A stretch of DNA of 64,000 bases from JASLEW01 sp035544895. Lineage in GTDB: Bacteria > Acidobacteriota > Thermoanaerobaculia > Multivoradales > UBA5704. The translations under genes were made by a program, and so were the position numbers. Below are positions 18,054 to 28,300 of this stretch, piece after piece. Each line of letters begins with the position of its first letter. The stretch's first letter is position 1. The stretch is from positions 39,554-103,553 of the forward strand of contig DASZZM010000026.1 in the NCBI GenBank assembly GCA_035544895.1, in the 5' to 3' direction. A model generated the notes under the pieces. It saw only the letters and a program-made list of their open reading frames with translations, searched no databases and was not told the origin of the DNA.

Positions 18054-18572
18054 TCACGCCGGCCTGATCTCCTCGCCGGGGCCGAGCTCCGGCGGCTGGG
18101 CGTGCCGCATCCGCCGGGCGCGCTGCCGCAGGACCTCGTACACCGCGACTCCGACCGAGGTCGAAAGGTTGAGAGAGCGCAGCGCCGGGTCAGCCATCGG
18201 GATCGACACCAGGCGATCGCGGTAGCGCTTGCGCAGCACGAGCGGGAGCCCGGCGCTCTCCTTGCCGAAGACCAGCACCACCCGCTCGGGATAATCGACG
18301 CTCCACAGGTCGCGCGACGATTCCGAGGTAAAGAAGAACGGCTCGCCCATCTCGGCAAGATGCTCCTCCAGCTCGTCCCAGGCCGGCCAGACTCTAGGCT
18401 GGACGCGCGGCCAGTAGTCGAGGCCGGCGCGGCGCACCTCCCTGTCGTCGAGGGAGAAGCCCAGCGATTCGACCAGGTGCAAGCGTGCGCCCGCCGCCAG
18501 GCACGTGCGGCCCGCGTTGCCCGTGTTCCAGTGGATCTCGGGCTCCACAAGCACAACGTGCAAGCTGTCCAC
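18054..18572 (-). CDS. trmL: tRNA (cytidine(34)-2'-O)-methyltransferase, SPOUT family
   Basis: A 172-residue protein starting at GTG 18572. It contains the TrmL signatures LHVVLVEPEIHWNTGNAGRT at the N-terminus, LVFGKESAGLP in the middle and the trefoil-knot SAM-binding IPM...LRSLNLSTSVGVAVYEVLRQ. TrmL is a short, stand-alone SPOUT enzyme that methylates the wobble ribose of tRNA-Leu isoacceptors in the cytoplasm. The length and all three motifs are normal. The frame stays open far upstream on this strand, but that part is the shadow of the divergent methyltransferase. Confidence 0.92.
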   Translation of the reverse strand: MDSLHVVLVEPEIHWNTGNAGRTCLAAGARLHLVESLGFSLDDREVRRAGLDYWPRVQPRVWPAWDELEEHLAEMGEPFFFTSESSRDLWSVDYPERVVLVFGKESAGLPLVLRKRYRDRLVSIPMADPALRSLNLSTSVGVAVYEVLRQRARRMRHAQPPELGPGEEIRPA

Positions 18573-18704
18573 GCCCCAGAGCTTACTCCCCTTACCGCGC
18601 CCCCGCCCCTCGCAGCAGGCAAGTTCGTTCTCGAGCGGCGCGGGCGAGTGGACTGTGCGACACTGAGAATTCCTGGTGTCGGTGCATGGACGGCGGGAAT
18701 CTCG

Positions 18705-19490
18705 ATGACCGACGAGCGCTATCGCGGTGAAGGGGAAGACAGGGGCCGCGACGAGGAGCGCTACGGTGATTTCTTCGCCTTCGCGGGCAGGAGCGCCGTC
18801 CTCGGCCGCATCTGGCGGGGAGTCTTCGGCGCCGAGTATCCCGAGGAGCTGGAGCCCTTCGGCTTCGTCACCCTTTCCGACCTCGGGCGGATCCGAGACG
18901 CGCTGGCCATCGGCCATGGCGACCTCCTGGTCGACCTCGGCTGCGGCAAAGGCGGGCCAGGACTGTGGGTCGCGCGCGAGCTGGGAGCCCGGCTGGTGGG
19001 GATCGACGTCCTCGCGGCCGCCGTCGCGCAGGCGCGCCGCTTCGCTCGCCAGTTCGAGCTGGCCTTCCCTGGCAGGTTCGAGACCGGCAGCTTCGTTCAC
19101 ACCCGCCTCCCCGATGCTTCCGCCGGGGCGGTCATGAGCGTCGACAGCTTCTGGATGGTGGCCGACCCCGACGCCGCCCTGGAGGAGGTCAGGCGAGTGC
19201 TGGCCTCCCGCGCGCGCTTCGTCTTCACCACCTGGGAGCCTCTGCTCTCGGACCTCCGCGCTCAGCTCTCCGACCATGGCTTCGAGGTGCTGGCCTATGA
19301 CGAGACCCCGGGCTGGCTGGAGCGGCAGCTCGCGGTCTATGAGCAGCTCCTGGCCAGCCGCGACGAGCTGTTGCAGGAGATCGGCGCGGGACCCGCGTCC
19401 ATCCTCATCTCCGAAGCCGAGTCCGTGCCCGCCATCCTCCCGAACACTCCGCGCGTCCTCGTCGTTGCCGAGAGAGCCAGCTCCGGGTAG
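18705..19490 (+). CDS. Class I SAM-dependent methyltransferase
   Basis: A 261-residue protein from ATG 18705. Motif I is LLVDLGCGKGGPGLWVAREL, followed by LVGIDVLAAAVAQA (acidic motif II loop) and AVMSVDSFWMVADPDAALEE (post-II/III). The first ~60 residues are a helical cap. The overall form resembles small-molecule methyltransferases of the UbiE/CCS1 type. Its stop codon lies inside the palindrome at 19483-19500, one of the dispersed repeats. The substrate is unknown. A link to the NRPS cluster is possible but not shown by spacing. Confidence 0.8.
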   Translation: MTDERYRGEGEDRGRDEERYGDFFAFAGRSAVLGRIWRGVFGAEYPEELEPFGFVTLSDLGRIRDALAIGHGDLLVDLGCGKGGPGLWVARELGARLVGIDVLAAAVAQARRFARQFELAFPGRFETGSFVHTRLPDASAGAVMSVDSFWMVADPDAALEEVRRVLASRARFVFTTWEPLLSDLRAQLSDHGFEVLAYDETPGWLERQLAVYEQLLASRDELLQEIGAGPASILISEAESVPAILPNTPRVLVVAERASSG

Positions 19491-19500
19491 GGGACCCGGC
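19483..19500. repeat. Dispersed palindrome at the methyltransferase stop codon
   Basis: CCGGGTAGGGGACCCGG plus one base; the arms pair perfectly and the TAG stop is inside. Near-identical palindromes lie within coding DNA at 25554, 41227-41310, 47751 and 55866. Confidence 0.7.
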
Positions 19501-19665
19501 GCTTTCCGGGCTCGATTCGAACCGAGCGGGCACTACTTACATGGAGGAGTCCGTGCGCCGTCGGTCGCGAAGCCGTGCCTGCCGCCATTCCTGTATCGTC
19601 AAAGCGAACCACGCGGAGCGCCGGGCCCGGGGAGCGGCCTCCGCGCCAGATCGAGGAGAGTTGCG

Positions 19666-21129
19666 ATGGCGGCGAGCCGGCGTGATTTCTTTCGTCTCGG
19701 AGTCGGCGTGGCCGCGGGCTGGGTGGCGGCGCGACGGGGCAGCGCCGCCTCTGCTCAGCCGGCGCGCGGCGGCGGCGGAGCATCGGTTCCGTCCAGCGCC
19801 GCCGCAACGGAGCGCTCGCCGGTTTCTCCCGGCCTGCTCCCCGTGACGACTCCCGACCTGCCCAGGCTCCCCTGGACGCTGGACGACGGAGTCAAAGTGT
19901 TCCACCTCGCCTGCGACGTGGTGAAGAGCCGGTTCGTGCCCTGGAGGGAGTTCAACACCTGGGGATATAACGGCTCGACGCCCGGGCCGACCGTCGAGGC
20001 CGTGGAGGGTGACCGGGTACGCTTCGTGGTCGAGAACCGGCTGCCCGAGGCGACCACCCTGCACTGGCATGGGCTGGCGGTGCCGCACGCCATGGATGGC
20101 GCCGAGGGGATCAGCCAGGGCCTGATCCCTGCCGGCGGCAAGTTCGTCTACGAGTTCACTCTCCGCCAGCACGGCACGTTTTTCTATCACTCGCACCGCC
20201 CCATGCAGCAGATGATGGGCATGGTCGGCCTGTTCCTGATTCACCCCCGGCAACCCTACGAGCCGCCGGTTGACCGCGACTTCGCCTGGATCCTTCAAGG
20301 CTGGGCGGCGCTGCCCGGTAACCCCACGCCCAACAGCATGTCCATGGAGTTCAACTGGCTGACGATGAACGGCAAGTCGGCTCCTGCCACCACGCCGGCG
20401 CTGTGCCGGCTCGGCGAGCGGGTGCGGTTGCGCTTCGTCAACCTCGGCATGGACCACCACCCCATGCATCTCCACGGCCACACCTGGGTGGTCACCGGCA
20501 CCGAAGGAGGGCGCATCCCCGCCGCGGCCTGGACGCCGGGCAACACCGAGCTCGTCGGGGTAGCCCAGGCGCGCACCGTCGAGCTGGTGGCCGACAACCC
20601 GGGCGACTGGATGATCCACTGCCACCTGCCCCACCACATGATGAACGCCATGTCCTCGCGGGTCGGCCCTCTCACGGCTCCGGGCGCCGGCCTCCCCGCG
20701 GACGGCCGCATGGAAGAAGGGATGGGCATCCAGAGCAGAGGCCATGCCCTCGACCCCGAGATGGGGCCGAGCCTGGGGCGCACGACCGGCGTGAACGCCG
20801 CGGAGCTGGTCCCGCATGCGGCCGGGCCGGCGAGCGATGCGACAACGGGGCACGCCGCCCATCACCGCGGCGGCGAGCGCGCCGCTTCCGACGCCCGCTC
20901 CGCGCCAGGCTACCCGCAGGACATGTTCATGGTGATGGACGACCGGATCGCCAAGCCCGAAACCCATGGCCTGCGCCCTGGCTGGACCGGCGGCATGATG
21001 GGGATGATGACCCTGCTGCGTGTCCTGCGCCCCGATCAGTACGACGAGATCATGGCCCTCGAGGCGCGGCAGGACGCCGCCTCGCCGCCCGCCGCGGACC
21101 GCGGCCAGGCGCCCGGGGGCCGCAAGTGA
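19666..21129 (+). CDS. Multicopper oxidase (CopA/laccase-like), Tat-exported
   Basis: A 487-residue protein, RBS GAGGAG. The N-terminus MAASRRDFFRLGVGVAAG is a twin-arginine signal, so it is folded with copper before export. All four copper-ligand blocks are present: HWHG (133-136), HSH (175-177), HPMHLHGH (265-272) and HCHLPHHM (318-325, type-1 Cys319). These enzymes oxidise Cu(I), other metals or phenolics with O2. A long C-terminal extension is His/Met rich (GHAAHHRGGE, GGMMGMM). The stop overlaps the next start (GTGA), so the oxidase is coupled to the TolC-like gene and, 14 nt further on, to the NRPS genes. Either copper defence or product tailoring would fit. Confidence 0.88.
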   Translation: MAASRRDFFRLGVGVAAGWVAARRGSAASAQPARGGGGASVPSSAAATERSPVSPGLLPVTTPDLPRLPWTLDDGVKVFHLACDVVKSRFVPWREFNTWGYNGSTPGPTVEAVEGDRVRFVVENRLPEATTLHWHGLAVPHAMDGAEGISQGLIPAGGKFVYEFTLRQHGTFFYHSHRPMQQMMGMVGLFLIHPRQPYEPPVDRDFAWILQGWAALPGNPTPNSMSMEFNWLTMNGKSAPATTPALCRLGERVRLRFVNLGMDHHPMHLHGHTWVVTGTEGGRIPAAAWTPGNTELVGVAQARTVELVADNPGDWMIHCHLPHHMMNAMSSRVGPLTAPGAGLPADGRMEEGMGIQSRGHALDPEMGPSLGRTTGVNAAELVPHAAGPASDATTGHAAHHRGGERAASDARSAPGYPQDMFMVMDDRIAKPETHGLRPGWTGGMMGMMTLLRVLRPDQYDEIMALEARQDAASPPAADRGQAPGGRK

Positions 21130-22310
21130 AGATCCGGCGCCGGCGCCTCGCCACCTTCGCAGCCCTGGCCGCCCTGGCCGAGATTGTCGCGATCTCGGCG
21201 CTGCCTGCCGCCATCGCGGCCTCGGCCGGGTCCGCCACGCTCACGGCCTCCGCCGTTCCTCCCTCCGCGGCCGCGCCGCCCGTCGTCCGCCTGGCGGATG
21301 CCGAGAAGCAGGCCTTGCTGCACAACCAGGCCATGGCTGCCGCCGAGGCGGCGCTGCGCAGCGTCGACGAGCAGATCAAGAGGGCTGGCTCCCCTGGCTC
21401 CAATACCGCCCTGGGCCGCAAGCTCACGCAGACGCGCGCCCAGCTTCTGGCCGAGCGGCAGCGCATGGCGGTGAAGTTCCGCACCCTGTACTTCCATACC
21501 CTGCACGATCAGCGGCGTCTCGAGTTGCGCGGGCGGCTCGCGCGGGTGGCGCGCGAGGCGGCCGGCGTCACCGATCAGCTCTGGAACGTCGGAGCCGCGG
21601 ACCGCCCCGACCGTCTGGCGATCGAAAACGAGGCGCAGGTGCTCGAAGCCGCCGCCGCCGCGGCCCAGATCGAGCTCGACGAGCTGCGCACGGTCCTCGA
21701 GGCGACGATCGGCGACCCGTCGCTCGACCTGCGGCACCTGGATGGGGATCTCGTCGCCGAGATGCCCAAGATCGATCGCGAGGAGTGGCGGCAGCGCCTG
21801 CTGCGCGAAAGCCCCTCCCTGCTGGGGATCCGCGCCGAGATCGCCCAGCAGGAGGAGGCGCTGGCACGGGCGCGCCGCGACCCCGGGGCGACGGGGACCG
21901 CCGCGGCGGAGGCGGCGCTGGCCCAGGCCCGGCTGCGCGCCGAGCAGGTCCGCATCACCATCGAGGTCAGCTTTGCCGAGACCTACGGAGGCTACCGCTC
22001 GGCGGCCCGGCAAGTCGAGTCCTACTACGGCGGCGTCCTGGCGCGGGCGGAGCGCGCCTATGAGGAGACGCTGCATCAATACCAGCAGATGACGGCTGCC
22101 TATCCACAGGTGCTGATCGCCAGGCGCAACCTCTTCCAGATGGAGGACGCGGCCCTCGACGCTCTGCAGAGAGCCTGGTCGTACGCGATCGACATCCAGG
22201 CGCTGCTGTCGTACGAGCTGCCGCAGAACCTGGCTCCCCCCCTCGCCCCTGCCGCCCCCAGCCAGGCAACACCCCCACCCGGCGGCCGCGGCGCGAGCGG
22301 GCGCGACTGA
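21126..22310 (+). CDS. TolC/CzcC-like outer-membrane efflux factor
   Basis: A 394-residue protein from GTG 21126 (4-nt overlap with the oxidase gene). A signal peptide (LATFAALAALAEIVAISALP) is followed by a low-complexity Ala/Ser stretch and two long alpha-helical hairpins (KQALLHNQAMAAAEAALRSV; RQVESYYGGVLARAERAYEE, then LHQYQQMTAAYPQVLIARRN), the outline of an outer-membrane factor of the OEP family. No inner-membrane pump or membrane-fusion gene is adjacent. It ends 14 nt before the NRPS start, so it may form the exit duct for the NRPS product or serve copper efflux with the oxidase. Confidence 0.65.
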   Translation: MKIRRRRLATFAALAALAEIVAISALPAAIAASAGSATLTASAVPPSAAAPPVVRLADAEKQALLHNQAMAAAEAALRSVDEQIKRAGSPGSNTALGRKLTQTRAQLLAERQRMAVKFRTLYFHTLHDQRRLELRGRLARVAREAAGVTDQLWNVGAADRPDRLAIENEAQVLEAAAAAAQIELDELRTVLEATIGDPSLDLRHLDGDLVAEMPKIDREEWRQRLLRESPSLLGIRAEIAQQEEALARARRDPGATGTAAAEAALAQARLRAEQVRITIEVSFAETYGGYRSAARQVESYYGGVLARAERAYEETLHQYQQMTAAYPQVLIARRNLFQMEDAALDALQRAWSYAIDIQALLSYELPQNLAPPLAPAAPSQATPPPGGRGASGRD

Positions 22311-22324
22311 CCGAGGCCGACGGA

Positions 22325-25300
22325 GTGCCGACTCCCGCGACGCTTCTCGCCATGGACCCCGGCGAGCGCCTTCCGGCCCTGATTTCGTACCTGCGCCAGC
22401 AGGCCGCGCGCGCGCTGCGCCTGGGCCCCGAGGCCGTCGATCCGCGGCGGCCGTTGACCGGCTACGGTCTCGACTCGCTTGCCGCCGTCGAGCTCGGCTT
22501 CGCGGTCCAGACCGACCTCGGGATCGACCTGCCGTACTACGAGCTGCTGGAAGGATCGACGCTGGCCGAGCTGGCCGGGCAGCTGCTGGCGCGGCTCGCC
22601 GCGGAGGAAAGGCCCGTCTCCGAGCCACCGGCCCCCCCGCCCGGCGCGAGCCAGCCCGAAGGCCCCGCCGGCGCCGGCCGCGCTGACCGCGCCGGCCGCG
22701 CTGACCGCAGCCAGGTGCCGGCAAACGACGCGGGCGAACCCCTGTCCCACGGGCAGAAGGCTCTCTGGTTCCTGCACCGGTTGGCGCCGCAGAGCCCGGC
22801 ATACACCATCGCCGTGGCGCTGCGGGTGCGCGGCACTCCCGCCGGCACTCCACTGGCAAGCGTCCTGGGCCGCGCTCTCGCGGCCCTCGCCAACCGTCAC
22901 GAAAGCCTGCGCGGCTGCTTCGCCGTCAGCGCCGGCGAGCCGGTGCACCGGCTCGGCGAGGGCGTCGCTCCCGCCCTGGAGGTGATCGATGCGCGGGGCT
23001 GGGACGCCGCCCGGCTGCGCCGCCGCCTCAACGACGAGGCCTGGAGACCGTTCGACCTGGCCGAGGGTCCGCTGCTGCGCGCCCGGCTGTTCACCGGCGG
23101 GCCGGGAGAGGCGGTCCTGCTCTTTGCCATTCATCACATCGCCGCCGATCTCTGGTCCCTCGCCATCGTGGCGCGCGAGCTCGGAGCGCTCTGTTCCGGG
23201 GAGCCGCTGGCGCCGGTGGCGGCCTCCTACGGAGATTGGGTCCGCCGCCAGCAGGAGAGGCTCGCCGGCGCCGAGGGTGAGCGGCTCTGGGAGTACTGGC
23301 GCCGCCGGCTCGGCGGCGAGCTGCCGGTCCTCGAGCTGCCCGCCGACCGCCCGCGTCCCGCGACCCAGAGCTTCCTGGGAGCCGTCCGCTCGCGCCGCCT
23401 GGCGGAGAGCGCGGAGGGTGCGCACCGCCTGGCTGGCGCGGCGGCGGCCCATCGGGCGACCCTCCATTCGTTGCTCGCCGCGGTCTACCTGGCGCTGCTC
23501 CACCGCTACACGGGGCAGGCGGACATCCTGATCGGGACGCCGGCCGCGGGCCGCGGCGCCGCGGATCTCGCCGGCGTGGTCGGCTACTTCGTCAACCCGG
23601 TGGTGGTGCGGGCCGACCTGGCGGGCAATCCGACCTTCGGCGAGCTCTTCGCCCAGGCGCGGGAAGCGATGCTCGCGGCCCTCGCCCACCAGGATTTCCC
23701 CTTCCCTTTGCTGGCCGAGCGCCTGCGTCCGGAGCGGGACCCCGGCCGTTCGCCTCTCCTCCAGACCGTTTTCGCGCTGCAGAGGGCGCCGGTCCAGGGC
23801 CCGCCCGAGCTGGCCGCGGTCGCGCTCGGCGAAGACGGGGTCCGGTTCCGCGCCGGCGCCCTGGAGCTGGAGTCGGTGGCGCTCGAGACCCCGTTCTCGC
23901 AGTTCGACCTGGCGCTGTCCGCGGCCGAGATCTCGGGCTCTCCATCTCTCGGCTTGGGCCTGACGGCGCAGTACGCGACCGATCTCTTCGACGGCGCGAC
24001 CATGGACCGGCTTCTCGGGCATTTCGCGGCCTTGCTGGCGGGAGCGGCGGCCGATCCCCGGGCCCGGGTGTGGGAGGTGCCGCTGCTCGACGAGGCGGAG
24101 CGGCGGCAGCTCGCGGCATGGAGCGGCGCCGGGGAGCGCCACGCCGTGCGCGGATCGCTGCACGGCCGGTGGGAGATCTGTGCGCGGAGGCGGCCGGACG
24201 CGGTGGCGCTGGCCTGGGAGGACGAGTCGGTGAGCTACGGCGAGTTCGACCGGCTGGGCAACCGGTTGGCGCGGCGGCTGCTGGCAGCAGGGGTGGAGCC
24301 GGGCTCTCGGGTGGGACTGGCGGCCGGGCGTGGCGTGGGGCTGGTGACCGGCATCCTGGGGATCCTCAAGGCCGGCTGCGCCTACGTGCCGCTCGATCCG
24401 AGTTATCCGCGGGAGCGGCTGGCCTGGGTGCTGGAGGACGCCGCGGCGGCTGCCCTCGTGAGCGAGCCCGAGGCGCTGGCCGAGCTGCCGGCGTGGCCGG
24501 GCCGGGTGCTGCCGCTGCTGCCCGCCGCCGACGCCGCCGACCCCCCCAAGCAGCAGAGCGGCCGCGGGAAGGCCGGGCCGGGCGGCGAGCGGGAAGCCGG
24601 CGCGGCGGCGAGCCCGGCGGTGGCGGCCGGTCCGGAATGGCCGGCCTACGTGATCTACACCTCCGGCTCGACAGGCCGGCCGAAAGGGGTCGTGGTCACC
24701 CACGGCAACGTGCTGCGGCTGCTGGCGGCGACGCCGGGATGGTTCGCTTTCGGCGAGCACGACGTCTGGACGCTGCTCCATTCGTTCGCCTTCGATTTCT
24801 CGGTGTGGGAGCTTTGGGGCGCGCTATTGCACGGCGGCCGCCTGGCGGTGGCGCCGTTCGCGGTGAGCCGCTCGCCGGCGAGGCTGGCCGAGCTGGTCGA
24901 GCGCGAACGGGTGACGGTGCTGAATCAGACGCCGGCGGAGTTTGCCGCGCTGCAGCCGATCGCACTGGAGAACAGGCCGGCGGACCTGACCAGCCTGCGC
25001 TGGGTGATCCTCGGGGGCGAGGCGCTCGACACGCGGATGCTCCAGGGCTGGTGGCGGCGGCACGGGGCATCGAGTCCCGGGCTGGTGAACCTGTACGGCA
25101 CCACCGAGGCGACGGTGTACCAGACCTATCGCCGCCTGGGGGAAGCCGAGATCCTCGGCCGGCCGGGAAGCGCCGGCGCCAGCGTGATCGGAGTGCCGCT
25201 GCCCGACCTGCGGGTGTGGGTACTCGACGGCTGGGGCGAGCCGCAGCCGGCCGGCGTGGCCGGAGAGCTGTACGTGGGCGGAGCGGGGGTGTCGCAGGGC

Positions 25301-28300
25301 TACCTGGGACGTCCGGACCTGACGGCGTGGCGCTTCGTGCCGGACCGTTTCGGCGCCGAGGCGGGAGCGCGCCTGTATCGGACCGGAGACCTGGTGCGCT
25401 GGCGGGGCAGCGGCGAGCTCGAGTACCTGGGGCGTATCGACCGGCAGATCAAGCTGCGCGGCTTTCGCATCGAGCTCGGCGAGATCGAGGCCGCGCTCCT
25501 CGAGCAGCCGGGCGTGGAGGCGGCGGTGGTGGTGGTGCGCGAGGACCCGCCCGCGCCGGGTAGGGACCCGGCGAATCCGACCAGCGCCGGCCGCCGCCTG
25601 GTCGCCTACGCGGTCGCGCGGGAAGGGACGGACTTTGCCGCCCTGCGGGGCCGGCTGCGCGCGCGGCTGCCGGAGCACATGGTGCCGTCGGCGTTCGTGC
25701 GGCTCGCGGCCCTGCCGCTCGGGCCCGGCGGCAAGGTGGACCGCCGCGCCCTGCCCGCGCCCGCGCCCAGCGGCGGCGGCGAGGCGGCGGGCGAGGAGCC
25801 GGCAGGCGGGCCGCGCACGCTGCCCGCGCGCCTGCTCCAGGGCATCTGGGAGGAGCTTTTCGGCGTCGACCGCGTCTCCGCGGACGACGACTTCTTCGCC
25901 ATGGGCGGGCACTCGCTGCTCGCCACCCGTCTGGCCTCGCGTGTGCGCGACGTGCTCGGTCTCGAAATGCCGGTCGCCCTGGTCTTCCGCGCCCCTACCC
26001 TGGGCGGCCTGGCGGCGGCGCTGGAGCGCGAGCTCCTCGACGACCAGCCGCCCGCGCTGCTCCCACTGAGTCGGCGCGGCGCCCAGGCTGGCGCGCCGCC
26101 GGCGTCGTTCGCCCAGGAGCGGCTCTGGTTCCTCGATCGCCTGGAGCCGGGGAGCCCGCTGTACAACCTGCCGGCCGCCGTCTCTCTAGCCGGACCGTTG
26201 GTCCCCGCCGCCTTCGAGCACGCCGTCGCGGAGGTCGTGCGCCGCCACGAGGCCCTGCGCACGCGCTTTCGAGAGGTTGCCGGCAGGCCGGTGCAGGTCA
26301 TCGAGCCAATCGCTCCGGCCGATCCAGCTGCCGCCGCGCCGTCTTCCAGTCACGCTCGACCCGCCCCCCGCGGTCCACACGGTCCGCTCGCCCCACTCGC
26401 CCTTTTCAGCATGGTGGATCTCGCGGGACTGCCTCGCGGCGCCGCGGAAAGCGAGGCGGGCCGGCTGGCCGGCGAGGAGGCGCGCCGCCCCTTCGCGCTC
26501 GACCGCGGGCCGCTCCTGCGCTGCCGGCTGCTGCGCCTCGCGCCGCGGCGCCACACCTTCCTCCTCACCCTGCACCACATCGTCGCCGACGGCTGGTCGA
26601 TGGGCCTCCTGCTCCGCGAGGTCGCCGCCTTTTACCGGCTCCGCACCGGCGACGAGCCCCGCGACGGGCCTGCCGGCCTGCCGGAGCCGCCTCTGCAGTA
26701 CGCCGACTTCGCCGTCTGGCAGCGCGAGTGGCTTCGCGGCGATGCCCTGGAGGTGCGGCTGGCGCATTTCCAGAAAGCCCTCCGCGGCGTCCCCGTTCTC
26801 GCCCTACCGGCCGACCGGCCCCGCCCCGCGGTCGCGGACCACGGGGGGCGGCGCCGGCCGGTCGCGCTGCCACCACCGCTCGCCGCTTCCCTGCGGGCGC
26901 TCTGCCGGCGCGCCGGCGCGACGCCGTTCATGGCCCTGCTGGCCGCCTTCCAGGCGGTGCTCGCGGCCCACGCCGGCCAGGAGGACTTCGCGGTCGGCGT
27001 TCCGGTGGCGGGCCGCACCGCCCTCCAGACGGAGGCGGTGATCGGTCTCTTCGCCAACACCGTGGTCCTGCGCGCCGACCTCGCGGGCGACCCATCCTTC
27101 CTCGCCCTGCTCGCCCGCGTGCGCGCCGCCGCGCTGGGCGCCTACACCCACCAGGACCTTCCCTTCGAGAAGGTGGTCGAGGCCCTGGCGCCCGACCGCG
27201 ACCTCTCCCGCTCGCCGCTCTTCCAGGTGATGTTCGCCCTGGCCGACTTCCCGGCCGCCGCTCCGGAGCTGCCCGGGATCGACGTGCGCGTCGTGGAGGT
27301 CGAGGCGCGGGTCGCCAAGTTCGAGCTGACGCTGGAGCTCGCCGAAGCCGGCGGGGGGTTCTCCGGCAGCCTCGAGTACAGCTCCGCTCTCTTCGACGCG
27401 GCGACCGCGAGCCGCATGGCGGACCATTTCGTCAACCTTCTCGGCGCGATGGTTGCGGCGCCAGAGCGCCCACTGTCCCTCGCATCCTGGCTCGGCGCGG
27501 GCGAGCACCACCAGGTCCTCTACGAATGGAGCGGCAGCCCGGCCCCGGCTCCACTGGCTCCACTGGCTCCCCTGGCTCCCCAGGCTCCGGAAACCGGGAT
27601 CGACAAGGCGGCGGACACTATCCTCGGCGCCTTCGCGGCCCAGGCGGCGCGGTCTCCCGATGCGATCGCCGTCCATGGGCACGGGGTGGAGCTGAGCTTC
27701 GGCTGCCTGGCGCGGCGCGCCGGCTGCCTGGCGGGACGGCTGCGCGAAATGGGAGTGGGCCAGGAAACCGTCGTGGGAGTGCTCCTCCCCGGCTCTATCG
27801 ATCTGGCCGTCTCCCTGGTCGCGGTCCTCGCCGCGGGCGGCGCCTATCTGCCTCTCGACCCGGCCCAGCCGGCCGCGCGCAACGCCTCCCACCTCGCCGA
27901 CGCCGGCGCCCCCTGGCTGCTGACCCGCGGCGCTCCTCCCCCGCTCCCGGGTTGGCACGGTGCCGTCGTCGACGTGAGGGAGCGTCCCCTTCCCCCCGGA
28001 GTGCGCGCTCACGGTGCTCCCGCGACACACGAGGAGAGCACTCAGTGCATGCCGGACCTGGGCTCGGGCACCGACCCCAACCAGCTCGCCTACGTGATCT
28101 ACACCTCCGGCACGACGGGCCGGCCGAAGGGTGTGGCGGTGCCGCACCGCGCCCTCTTGCGGCTCGCCCTGGCGGCGGCGGAGCACTACCGGCTCGGCCC
28201 CGGTGACCGGGTGCTGCAGTTCGCCTCCCCGGCTTTCGACGTCGCCGCCGAGGAGCTCTTCTCTTCCTGGCTCGCCGGCGCAACCGTCGTGCTGTCGCCG

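Noticed and set aside
25554..25573. Dispersed palindromes as intrinsic terminators
   Set aside because: Most copies lie inside translated NRPS or chrB codons and none has a U-tract; only the 19483 copy sits at a gene end.
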